In this document: positions 11,601 through 22,300 of the stretch, piece after piece | Numbering within the stretch: the first letter of the stretch is position 1 | How the letters are laid out: each line of letters begins with the position of its first letter | Assembly (NCBI GenBank): GCA_029948255.1 | Contig: JALIZF010001629.1 | Coordinates: 426,501 to 490,500 of the forward strand | Length of the DNA stretch: 64,000 bases | DNA from: Telmatactis stephensoni | Lineage: Eukaryota; Cnidaria; Anthozoa; Actiniaria; Isophelliidae | Direction of reading: 5' to 3' | Position numbers and translations under genes: made by a program | The notes under the pieces: generated by a model | Seen by the model: only the letters and a program-made list of their open reading frames with translations | Database searches by the model: none | What the model was told of the DNA's origin: nothing

Positions 11601-14600
11601 CCTTGCAGAATGTTAAACTCAATTCATGTCCTGAAAATACTGCAAGAAGAGGTTCAAGGCAACGTGTCGGGCAATAGTTACTGGTAATTACAATAGAAGG
11701 AGTGGGTGCAAGGTTAGAAAGGCGTTGATAGACTGTTTAATGTGAAGATTCCGACCCTAACTGATTGACGCTATTCTCGTGGATTTTCTCAATGTGACAA
11801 TCTTACCTTTAAAATATGCTTCGTTGAGTCAAGAGGATTGATGTAGACATATACGCTTAACAGAGGACGTCTACGGAGTTCTTGATTCATTTTTGCTAGT
11901 CTTGTGAGTAATAGTTGGCTGACATTTGAACCTGAGACGTGCCAACCACCAAAGTCTTGGATCAACTTTAGCAAGGGAGCGTCTCCTTTTGCCTCTACTG
12001 CCTTTTCGTCGATACAACTGTTGTAAAACCTTAGGGTCTTCATGACTGCTTCATTCTGTAATTGGATTGGTAAAAAGTAAGTCAGTGATAATTATCATGA
12101 CATATTATACTTTAGCCGATATTCCTTCGATTGGTTGAAACCTGTGTGTAATTAAAGTATAGACGCAGGGATGACGTCATAGAATATCACGCGTTTTCTG
12201 ATTGGTTGAAATCCGTTTGTGATAAAGTAGAGACCCAAGGATAATTGATATTTTCATTGACTGGAATTTGAAATTTTGCAAAGAAAGTATGTATTTATGG
12301 CCAGAACAATGTTTATAAATTTGTCATGAAGTACAGCAAGACTATTGTCGCGTTCCCGATGCCGTGGACACCGGAGTTCGCCAGTAATAACCACCTCAGA
12401 ACATGTAGGGCTGTAATGGACTACTTTATTCGTCTGACTATAGCTTCTTATACGTGCTACTTGCGCTTACATGCACCTTCATGCGGTAAAAACTACAGAA
12501 TAAATATACACAATTCTCTAAGCTTCTAAACGTTAAAGGCTTACAACTAGTAATTTAGATAAATGCAGATGAACGTAACACTTACGTCCGATCTTGACTC
12601 CTAGCTATTCCTGGGTTAAGAAACTTACTCCTTGACTGAATGACTCTGTTAACTGCTCCTTTTGAAATTGTACTACTTCTTCAGTTAAATGCTAAGACTT
12701 TCTCCGCTTAATGATGAAAATGCTCCTAATTATATATTACAAGGTTGAAATGACAAACTAGGTAAACCACAACTTTCTATAAAACAAAACAGTCTTTGTA
12801 GTCACATCTGGACTTACTAGCTCTTTGTTGAATGACTGATTAAAATTCGAGAATATTGATCTTTTAACTAATACTACAATGTCCTCACAAGATTTGTATG
12901 ACTGAATATATGATGTATAATAATTTTACATTTACGCTAATTTACAATGCAAACTTGACAACTATTCTGATACATGTTCAATTTCTTGGTCCCTATCACC
13001 ACTGCACTGGTGCCTTCTTTTCCTCCACTTAAAGCAAACACTTTGTTATGGTCATCCAACTCGTATCGACTTCAATTATACCAAGCACGATATAACTAGC
13101 ACTACATGGAAAGCTTATAAAAACCTTTTTTTTCCAACGTTGGTCGCCGTAAAATCGGGAAATTAAAGTGACGTTTTGGCCATATCGCGGAATTAAAGTG
13201 TAGCGAAATTAAATATACGACGTCCTGCCAAAATCATGAAATTAACGTGTCGTAAAACTTTCATGTTACTAATAAGGAATTCAATTGTTCTTGGGTTCGT
13301 CTTTGTGGCGCATTTATCTGTTCACAGGATGTATTCTTAATGTGCAATTATTAGGGTACAAAAGCCCAGAAACATAGAATCTAATTAGAAATGTATGATA
13401 TCAAAATGTTTCAACCAACCAGAGTGCGTGTTTATCACTGACCTACTTTTACCAATCCAAATACCTGAAATACAAAATCGGTACGTGCTTCATATACAAA
13501 TTACTGTATAACAAATGTATTTCTGCAGACTACAGAATGATTACCTTAGCATAATTCATCCAACTCGATTCTAGCGCTTTTTTTAATATGACGTCGTTTT
13601 TCTCGTTGACCCTGGAAAACCCTGTCCTTGAAGTCTCTCCTTGTTTCAGGGGATTCTTTTCCATCCACCCTCCACATGAGTACTGGTAAAAATCTTCACA
13701 AGGATCAACACTTTGATTTAGTTGTTGTAACAACTCTGAAAAATATGATTATGAAGTGATTACAAAAGAATGAGAAGGAATGATGGCTGAGCTGGCGGCG
13801 CCGTCTTCGAATTCCAATAGCCTTTACGGGCTAGAAACCAACTTATGGTCCCCTGCGTATCTGCGGCATACCGAGATGATGTATACCCGCGATATACCCA
13901 TAGAAAGAAGGCACTGGTTTCAATATCATGTGATCTCAGGGTAAATTTCATGGTGAAATTCCTTTATTTCTCAAAATAGTCTTTGCTGAATTGTCATGAT
14001 CACCATACTGCCGCAGACTTTTCCAACAAAACTGGCTGGGAGCATTGCGTGACGAGCCTAGGATCATTTGCGCTGCGCGACGAGCCTAGGATCATTTGCG
14101 CTGAAAAAAAAACCGCGGGCCAATCCATCCTTGTAGACAGTACCCTGGTTACCAGAGGAAGTTTTTCCCTGAAATACTGATTTGGCACGCGAAGTGCGAG
14201 TGATCAAATAAGTAGTTCATTGAAAAAATCCCTCTGGAGCCCTAAATATGTGGGCTGAACGTGTATGGACGCCTGGACTTTCGAACCACATCGGCGAACC
14301 AAACAGGCAGACAGTTTTTAGTTCATTATTCGACACTGTCTTTCACATTTCAAAAGATTTTAGAAAGCCCTTTTTCTTTTATACAGCTTTAAACTGTAAC
14401 AAGCAACAAGCTTAAAAGCGTCATGTAAGTGTAACTGTAAATTAAGCACACTAAGAATAATTAACTGAACTAATTTCCATATATAAACAGGTAATATATT
14501 AAACGCGACAGTCATGGATCACTAGCCCCCTTCCATGTCCCTAACACAGGAACCCCTGCTAAGAGCAACCTAGTTCAACCTAACTAACTTTACCTACCGT

Positions 14601-14850
14601 AAGCAGAATAAAGGCAATTTTCAGACACACAAATTTTCTCCTCTAGCTTGTCTTCTTCGCCGGCTTTCCGTACCTTTTCTTCTGCTACTCTTCTGGCGTT
14701 TTTCTCGACTGCATAAAGTACAACAAACACCAAACACAACACTAACAGAATAATCAAAGACGCGATTAAAATCATCAGCCATTTCTTGCTTGAAGGATTT
14801 TTAGATTCAGTAGCAAAGTCTAGATTGTCTTTCTTATTGAGTGGTTCCAT
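2648..14850 (-). CDS. M13 zinc metallopeptidase (neprilysin/ECE-like), partial at the 3' end
   Basis: Type II membrane ectopeptidase of the neprilysin family, expected to cleave small peptides outside the cell. Exons in coding order (minus): 14598-14850, 13545-13735, 11807-12055, 11173-11238, 8993-9106, 8488-8616, 8015-8151, 6895-7123, 6308-6406, 5909-5986, 4791-4900, 3967-4025, 3421-3472, 3204-3271, 2648-2772. They join in frame to 653 codons. The start is the ATG at 14850, which aligns with the paralogue's. A short cytoplasmic tail is followed by one membrane segment (about residues 24-47), then the Cys-rich start of the ectodomain ([15 protein letters not shown]), the substrate-site strand (TDAYY), AGILQPPF, and the zinc motif HEITHGFDG. 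The exons carrying the ENxAD zinc ligand and the C-terminal CxxW are not seen; they lie left of the window or are lost. Exon phases match the plus-strand copy. The N of the usual N-A-[FY]-Y motif is D here. Confidence 0.9.
3809..3949. mobile_element. PIF/Harbinger-type MITE with TAA duplication
   Basis: Inverted ends GGGTGTTTTCCATTTAGTGG (3809) and their complement (to 3949) flank 141 bp. TAA is repeated directly on both sides (3806-3808, 3950-3952). A 3-bp TWA duplication with GGG ends is typical of PIF/Harbinger. It sits in the intron between exons 12 and 13. Confidence 0.65.
4330..4640 (-). mobile_element. Diverged SINE copy
   Basis: The stretch with CCCCCTCTCTCTCCACTAGT and TGTTCCATTTTAAG, followed by a decayed tRNA-like segment (ACCAACTGATGAACAACACT), parallels the better-preserved minus-strand SINE at 22390-22650. 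Confidence 0.4.
5366..5886. mobile_element. TTAA-flanked foldback-type element
   Basis: TTAA at 5366 and 5883 flank inverted G-rich ends (GGAGGGGGTCCTAGGGG and the complement of AGAGGGGGGCCTAGGGGG). The interior is built of degenerate GCGGGATTGCGGTATTTTCG units. It lies 22 bp from exon 10 of the minus-strand peptidase and contains a nested hairpin MITE at 5490-5572. Confidence 0.5.
5490..5572. mobile_element. 83-bp perfect hairpin MITE with 9-bp target duplication
   Basis: Two perfectly complementary 35-bp arms (5490-5524 and 5538-5572) are separated by 13 bases. TATTTTCTT is repeated directly at 5481-5489 and 5573-5581. A 9-bp duplication is the hallmark of Mutator-like elements. It splits one of the GCGGTATTTT units of the host element. 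Confidence 0.7.
6630..6886. repeat. 27-bp minisatellite at the exon 8 splice donor (minus-strand gene)
   Basis: About nine tandem copies of a 27-bp unit (GGTAGCCCTAGTAATACAAC plus ACCACAA). It begins about 8 bp beyond the donor of exon 8 (6895). The same unit is in the same intron of the paralogue at 34289-34850. It is open in several frames only because 27 is a multiple of three. Confidence 0.9.
7174..7319. mobile_element. TA-flanked palindromic MITE
   Basis: GAGCGATAGCACT and AACCGTGAAACAAGTAC at the left are mirrored by the complement at the right (TTTCACGGTTTAAGTGTT, ATCGCTC), with TA at each end. It is the same family as the split element at 9167-11092. It lies in intron 7. Confidence 0.6.
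8648..8772. mobile_element. MITE remnant, GATTTCGTATGA-end family
   Basis: TAGATTTCATTTGACTGTG at the left and the complement of AGATTTCGTATGAGTGTG at the right bound a short element in intron 5. Relatives lie near 33845 and around the LTR element at 38205-42737. Confidence 0.4.
9167..11092. mobile_element. TA-flanked MITE split by a nested insertion
   Basis: Ends TAGAGTGCACGCACTTAA (9167-9184) and the complement of TAGAGTGCATGCACTTAAT (to 11092) are terminal inverted repeats. Removing 9181-10961 leaves one TTAA and a continuous element of about 145 bp, the size and layout of the 7174-7319 MITE. It lies in intron 4 of the minus-strand peptidase. Confidence 0.7.
9181..10965. mobile_element. 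1.8-kb TTAA foldback element with 818-bp arms
   Basis: TTAA at 9181-9184 and 10962-10965 flank inverted arms 9181-9998 and 10149-10965. The arms differ at only a few bases and one homopolymer length; the spacer is 150 bp. Both arms encode the same frame starting ATGAGCGAGAATACAG (9896 minus; 10251 plus), identical for 72 codons, then diverging where one arm has 8 T and the other 7 A. I do not recognise this peptide. TTAA insertion is typical of piggyBac-type elements, but the ends (GGAGGCTCGAGG) are not the classic CCC ends. Confidence 0.75.
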
Positions 14851-16320
14851 GCGGGGAAGCGTGAAGAAGGGTACAATTAATTCCTAATCAGGATACTATC
14901 GTTCAGTTTTAAGCTCGCGTGCTAAACATGTGTAAACACTAAATACTCTAATTAGGTGGAGAGTATGCAAAAGTATTTTATGTCACGCGTGACTGCTCTT
15001 AGTCACGCGATATCTGATTATGCCAAATTTGGGGGCCGGGCTATGCTACGCCCAACTACATTCAATGTCTTTCTATTCACATTCCAGCCGTGACCGTGTA
15101 CAAAACAAAAGCATTCCTACATACATCAGACATTCAGCCATTAAGACATTCAAAACGTTAGGGACAATTAACGGTCGCTATATATATACTCAACATCCAT
15201 GTTTGACCTTTTGGCAGTCCCTTTGAAGTTTGCCGAGTTTCATAACAATCCCTCTATTAGCTTTGGCCCATATGGAAATGATAAGTGCTTGACGAGTGAT
15301 TTATCATGTGTAGTTTGCTGCATGCTCAAAAAATAAATAGATCAATAAATTTTGTTCGGTTTCTGCACTTATTTATGAAAATGGTCAGTGTAGCCAATGT
15401 GCATGGGACAGGTCCACAGAATTCCTTCGATCTCCCTCCTCCCCATCTTCAATATCTATTGCTTGCAAAGGACAACGGTGCTGCAGTTTGTAGTTCGTTG
15501 ACAAACTTTGGAGGGGGAGGGGAGGGTTAGGGACAGGGGAGGGGAGGGGTCGCTTATACAATGAAGTGTTCAAGCATTATTGTCCAAGGCTGCAGGCAAA
15601 TTCTTTCATTTTTTCGAGATTAATTTCTTTTTTCAAAAAAAAGTTGATCTCAAAGTCTCTTAGAAGCTTGCGTATAGCCTGTGTAGTCGTTTTCACCGTT
15701 TGAGCTCCTCTCAAATCCTAAATCAACAAATCTAAGTCGTACCCCATAATGCATGTCAAGGAACTGACACGTTTCAATCTTGTGAATTTTTAATAGGCAA
15801 ACAGTCTGAAAAGGCACTCTAGACCAGTCTGTAGAGATGAAGTCCGGCATTATTCAAAAAATGTTCGTATTTTTATCGATATTTTTATTTAGTCCGAGTG
15901 TAGAGGACGGATGATGAATACTTGAAGCCCTTATTGAAATTTTATTACACCCTCAGGCTAGTTATAATTTAACCAAAGTCAGGGGCGTATCCAGAATATT
16001 TCAAAGGGGGGGTCACACCGTTCCATTTTGGGTCACGCTTCCAATTTCTCAATCTTTCTCCAGTCAGGTTCTTTTATTTCTATCATCTTTTTGTTTTCAA
16101 AGGGGGGTCACGGGCACCCTGGGACCCCCCCCTTGGATACGCCCCTGAAAGTGGCTTGTGTTTACACACTCACACAAAGTCTTAACATACTTGTCACTGG
16201 TCACGGTTGTCTCAGAATGCCAATTGAGTCACTTGAGGGATAAACTCTGAACAATTAGTAGATAATCCTTCTTGATAAACTGACTACGAATTAATTTTGC
16301 TCTTCTATACGCTTCCCCAT
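14851..16320. promoter_or_regulatory. Divergent intergenic region between the two M13 genes
   Basis: The start codons of the two head-to-head paralogues are 1.47 kb apart. The bases just before each ATG are alike (ACGCTTCCCC about 5 bases upstream on both strands), so the proximal leader was duplicated with the genes. No TATA box or other convincing core promoter was seen. The region contains a G-rich stretch near 15508-15550 and a hAT-like MITE at 15980. Confidence 0.5.
15980..16147. mobile_element. hAT-like MITE, 168 bp
   Basis: CAGGGGCGTATCCA at 15980 is mirrored by TTGGATACGCCCCTG ending at 16147. AAAGT flanks directly on both sides (15975-15979, 16148-16152). No coding capacity. Confidence 0.7.
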
Positions 16321-19300
16321 ATGGAGCCACTCAATGAAACAGAGAATCTAGAACTTGGGACTGAAACCAAAACTCCTTCAAGCAAGAAATGGCTGATGAT
16401 TTTAATCGCGTCTTTGATCATCTTGTTAGTGCTGTGTTTGGTGTTCGTTGTACTTTATGCGGTCGAGAAAAATGCAAGACAAGAGGCCGAAGAGAAAGCA
16501 CGAAAAGAGAAAGAAGATGAAGACCGGCTAAGGGAGGAAATTTGTGTGTCTAAAAATTGCCTTTATTCTGCTTACGGTAAGTAAAAGCATATATCTACTT
16601 TGATTATTTAATAATGCTAGATTTCCATATTAACCGAACTGTAACAGAATTCACTGTCTGCTTGCTACTTCCACGCCTGGAATGAAAACTGTTACATTTG
16701 TAAAGCACTGCTCATTGGGTTAAATGATCATTGTCCTTTCGATGCTCCGTTTTGTCTCAAGTTTGTCGTTCACAGTCTCAGATTGAATCAAATTTATAAT
16801 GTCACGCATGTTACTTATGTCACGCAATATTGTTTACAACACAGTTTTTGCCTGTGATATTTTTCTCCTTCTCTTCCCAGCTATGTGATCCCTTGCATTT
16901 GACAACTTATTTCGTTCTTTTGCTTTTGAGAAACATCCGAAAAATATGAAAATTGTGAATGATCGACCGGAAGTCAATCGAAATGGTAATTTGAGATTTG
17001 TTCTTGAAGGAGTTCATCCGTACAGGGCTCGGAGACAACGGAGACGGCAGCCTTGATTCAAACGACTCTCGATGCTCTAACAGAGCTATATTTTCAATAA
17101 ACTGGCAAGAATCGGGTTAATACAAAAAGCTTCATATCGAAGACTGCCACGATGACTCTAGATCAGCCATTCCAAAATATGGATGATTTTTACGGCGAAG
17201 GAGAAACCGACGTAAAATACAAACTCCGACATTTTGGGAAATTTAGAGTTCTTCTTGTTATCACTTGTGTTCTGGTTGTGCTGTGTCTTTTATTTATTGT
17301 GCTTTTTGCTGTGGAAAAGTCTAGGAAAACACCAGTAAAAACTACTCCAACAAGTTTCGTTTCTGTTTGTAATTCTCGAAACTGTCTTGTTACAGCTTCA
17401 GGTAAGTACAAAATATCTCAATTAAAAATATTTTTTTTCCTCAGAAAAGATTGTCTGAAGGCTGGATGGAACAGGGAAAATGACTGAGCAATTACTCCAT
17501 CTTTGTAGTTACGGACTATGTACCGTGACCGATAGTATAGTAAACAATATTTGCGTGACATAAGTACATGCGTGACATCGTAAGAAAATTTGATCTCCAT
17601 CAGATATTAGATATTAGCTTGATTCTATGTATTAAACAGCCAAGTTCAGCCAGCTCCATATCTTGAATGAACATTAGGCTTTGTTTTCACGAGTGACGGA
17701 AGTAAACTTTAAGGGCTGGTTGAATGTGCATACTGAGTCTGCGTATGATCCTTCCGCTTTTGCTTCCGTCACTCATGAAACTACATATGCTACTTCCGTT
17801 TCTGAAAACCAGACCTTATAGCTGAGTTTGCGACATTGTAATCAAGGAATGTCAACCCACGCTGTATCGATCACCTGTCCCAGACATCTGCCGTCATATG
17901 GATAAATAATAATAATAATAATAATAATAAAATATAAATATGAATATATATAATAATATATCTATAGAATTACAAAAAGAATGAAATAGCTCATCTATTT
18001 GCTGCATTTCTTAATACTTGTGTTGTATCAAGCACGTTAGTCGACCTGTTTGAAAACATTTTGAATAATACAGTATATGAGTACTTGAACAGCTCGCAGC
18101 ACTTCACTTTCTTTCTCTATTAAGTTACAATATGGGTAAGAACTAGGGAGCTTTCCGGCTATTGTTCTGCGGTATATCGCTTATGTTTTCCCACGGCAGA
18201 ATTTCTTGGTTTCAAGATAGAAAATATATGATAGTGTGGCTAAAATATATCGTCTTATGATCTTACTTGGCCATTTGGTAGGATCTTAGGAACTTTTAGT
18301 ATTAATTTTTAATTTTAATTTTTTTTTTTTTTTGAGGTCGGCGGAAGCGAATAACTAAATTCTAAGGGACTGTTTGAAGGTCAGAGTTCGCAGAATATCG
18401 AAAACCGCAGTAATCTTTGGCAAATTTTGAAGTAGAGAATGGCTAGGCTTATCACTTCCTTTCTTAAACATAGCTTCATCATTTTTTTATGAAGCAGGGA
18501 GAGAAAGAAAGAAACAATAACAGACGGATGTAAGAAGGAAAGAATGAATATAACAATTAAAGAGAAAAATCGGTAAAGAATGAAAAATAAAAAGAAGAAA
18601 GAAAGAAAAAATAAATAAAATTAAATATAGATAAATGAATGAATGATTAAATGAACGAACGAACGAATAAATTAATGAATGGATGAATGAATAAATAAAT
18701 GGATGGGTGAATGAATGAATAATGGATGGATGGATGGATCGGATAAATGAATGAATATAAATTAAATGAATGAAGTAACGAAAGGAAGAATGTAAGAAGC
18801 GATTAAAGAAAGAGAGCGAGAAAGGAAGGAAGGAAGACAATGGAAAATCAACGCAGACAAGCAATCACCATTAAATCCAATGACAATATTTGCGCAGTGT
18901 CAGTCTTTGTTGGTTGAGATACGAAGACAAAAATAGTAGGCAATCGAGAATAATGAATTTGCGTGTTTCCTGTAACACCAAGAGGACTGAGAAATTAAGG
19001 CTTGACACTAATGAGATGCAGCATGATCCTTTGCGCGCCACTGTCCATCCTCCTCTGTGAAGCATCTGTAGCTGGATGCTTCACTTCTTTACAAGCTGGA
19101 ATATCAAATTTTAAATCAGCAGGGATTCAAAAACGAAGCTACCACATTTTGTAGTATAGTATTGTACTGGAGAAATGGTATGTTGCACCGTAAAAATTGA
19201 TGTTTTTGAAATAGTAAGAAACAAATACTGAAAATCACTTTTTTTCTTCATTTAAAAAAAACAGGAATCTGACGAAACCGCCGATAATGACTTCAATCTA

Positions 19301-22300
19301 CTCGTTAAGCACAAGCTAAGGCATTTTCAAAAATTTCGAATTCTTGCAGTCGTTGCTGTAATTCTCTTACTGCTTCTTGTGATTTTTATTTTGCTCTACG
19401 CGGTCGAGAAATCGAGTCGTCCAGTTTATGTCCAAGATAAAACACGACCAGCTTGTGATTCCAAAGATTGCCTACTGTCGGCTTACGGTATGTATTTATT
19501 TTGAATACGGTTAGTGTAAGGAACGCCTATCAGTCTGCGTTTGGTTTAAAGCTTATACCAAAAGAGATATAGGATGAAAATTAGAAGCGGATTTGCCCGA
19601 TTAAGGTAGCTCGGTCTAGTTTTTTTCACGGTCAACTAGTGACGTTTAAACAGCCGTAGCTCCCGCTCCAGAGCGTCTTTTGCCAAGATCTTTTCACACT
19701 TGTCTAGATATAGAATGAAGTTTTAAAAAAAGTATATTTTATTGAAATCCGTTTTATTTTAGTGAAGAAATCATTATGTCGTCTTCTTTACTTAAAGCTC
19801 ATTTTCGAGAAAAATCGGTTTAAACTTTTAGAGCCATATGTCCAACGGTAAAGTTGTTAAGCAGGCTCACAATTTTGCATATTGACAGTTTTTTGACAAA
19901 ATATCAGCTTGTCTTTGGCGGCGGTGGTTATATGCCTTCTTCAACATTTTCTTTCCGCAACAGCAATTTTACTAAGACTTCTGTCGTCGAAATGAATATT
20001 TCCGCACGGTCGATCAACACGTGCGTAATGTGACAACAGAAAAAGCATGCAAATATGTGTGACTCAAACACGGCGAAATCAACACTGCTTTAGCAAAACA
20101 ACCGCGGCAGAAGCAAATGCAAATATACCTAAGTTTGAAATTTTATTTGAGCACCTTAGAGGTATTTTTTCGATTACCAACTTGGAACCATAATTGGACA
20201 TATTCTGAATAATTAATAGCGGAAATTAAAAGAAAATTCATCGACGATTTTTTAATTTAAAAAATTCAGGTTTTGCGAGAAAATGAACAAAAATATTACA
20301 TGACTTGTACCATTCTTAAAAATTATTGTCTTGGCCGAATCTATTGAAAATCACAGAAAGTGTAGAACTAAGTCTTGGCAATAACTGGGAGCAAGGATTT
20401 TGTTGTATCTTGTCAGAGTGGGTTGTTATCGTAAATAGTACAAAACATATGAATTTTTGTATACAAAAAAATAAAACCGTTTTTATTCAAAAACTATGAG
20501 TACGATTTTTTTGACACTTCCTCAGAATGTAGACCTAACTAACAACTTTACCGTTGGACATATGGCTCTAAAAGTTTAGACCGATTTTTCTCGAAAATGA
20601 GCTTTAAGTAAAGAAGACGACATGATGATTTCTTCACTAAAATAAAACGGATTTCAATGAAATATACTTTTTTTAAAACTTCATTCTATATCTAGACAAG
20701 TGTGAAAAGATCTTGGCAAAAGACGCTCTGGAGCGGGAGCTACGGCTGTTTAAACGTCGCTAGTTGACCGTGAAAAAAACTAGACCGAGCTACCTTAAAA
20801 GAATGAAAAAATCGAAAAAAATCCGTTGAGAATTTTTTTTAACCACTGAAAAGGCCTGAAGGCGAAACTTGCTCGGGATAAAGGAATCGTAAATGACATA
20901 GCTGGTTTGCCAGCACGAGGAATATAGAATGAATAATAATTTAATTTAACCTGATATTGAATATTTCGATTTGCAAATAATCTGTTATAGCTATCGGTTT
21001 CTTGATCTGCAAACGCTTTTCTACCCTTCCAACGTGACATTAATAATAATAATCTTTATTGAGGATGCCAACATCATAGTAAATATGTTTTACAGAAGGG
21101 TCCTCAAAATAAAAATAAATAAATAAATAACAACAACAAAAATAATCACAAAATGAAAAAACCTAAAAATACTTAAAATATGTATTAAAAATATATATAA
21201 AAATAGAAATATAGCACACTTCCCCCCCCCCCTCCCAACCCCCCAGCCCTCGCAAATAGTAAAAATATATAATATTAATTCGAGAGGCACTGTGCTTTCC
21301 GCACTCCATGCTTAAAAGCCTCTAATGTTTTCGCTTGTCTTAATAATAAATCTAACTTGTTCCAAATGTCAATCGAGGAATTAATAGTGGTCCAATGGCC
21401 CCACTTCCTACTTGCTATAGATTTCCTTAAGTTATTCTTCGATCTTGTATTATAATTATGGAAATCATCATTAAAATTAAAATCAAATTTATGAGTAAAG
21501 AGATTATTTATGGACTTATAAACAAAAATAGCTTTATGCTCAGCTCTCCTACGTTTTAAAGTTCATTCATTCATTATTTATTGCTGCTTTAATACTATCA
21601 AAAATTGTATTTAGTTCTATGTAGCTTGAGACAGTTAAAGTGCCTATCACCCATATTTTTTTATTTTCGAACTCAGTTCTTAGTAGAGAGCATAGTGTAG
21701 ATCGTTATATCTTGTTTTTCCTCACTTCATATATTTTTGAGATATAAAGGTATCAAATGTCAAAATGCAAATGTGATGACGTAAGAGGAGTAACATTTAT
21801 TATACAAAAACAAGATAATTTAAATAACTTGTATTTTTCCATTTGTAACTTATTTCCATTGGTAAAGCCTGTTGTTTAGTAAAAAATCTGGCTCTCGAAT
21901 TGAAGACCTCTTTTTGTAAAATCCATGAGAAGTTTGCAGTGTTGCCTCCTCTTACGTCATCAAATTTGCATTCAGTTGACGTTTGAAACCTTCATATCTC
22001 AAAAATACGGGGTAAGGAAAACCAGGATAAAAACTTCTTCACTATGCTCTCTAAAAAGAACTAAGTTTGAAAATAAAGAATATGGATGATAGGAGCTTTA
22101 AATGTATCCTATTCTTTTTGTTAATTAATTAATTTATTTATTCCCCAATAAAAAAGTATATAAAAATAAACGTTCCTATTGTTCAAAGAAATAACTATTA
22201 ACATTCCTAGAAATGTATCAAATAATATATATAACTTAGTGATAAATGAAGCAAAAACTAGGACTTATAGTCAATCGAAGAAACGTTGTCGGGTCTAAAA

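Noticed and set aside
16297..16320. An earlier in-frame ATG for the plus-strand M13 gene
   Set aside because: The paralogue's homologous region has no such codon; both align from the ATG at 16321 / 14850.
18487..18864. 125-codon minus-strand open frame
   Set aside because: Purely the product of a (GAAT/GGAT)n low-complexity tract; Phe/Ser/Ile/His-rich translation with no domain.
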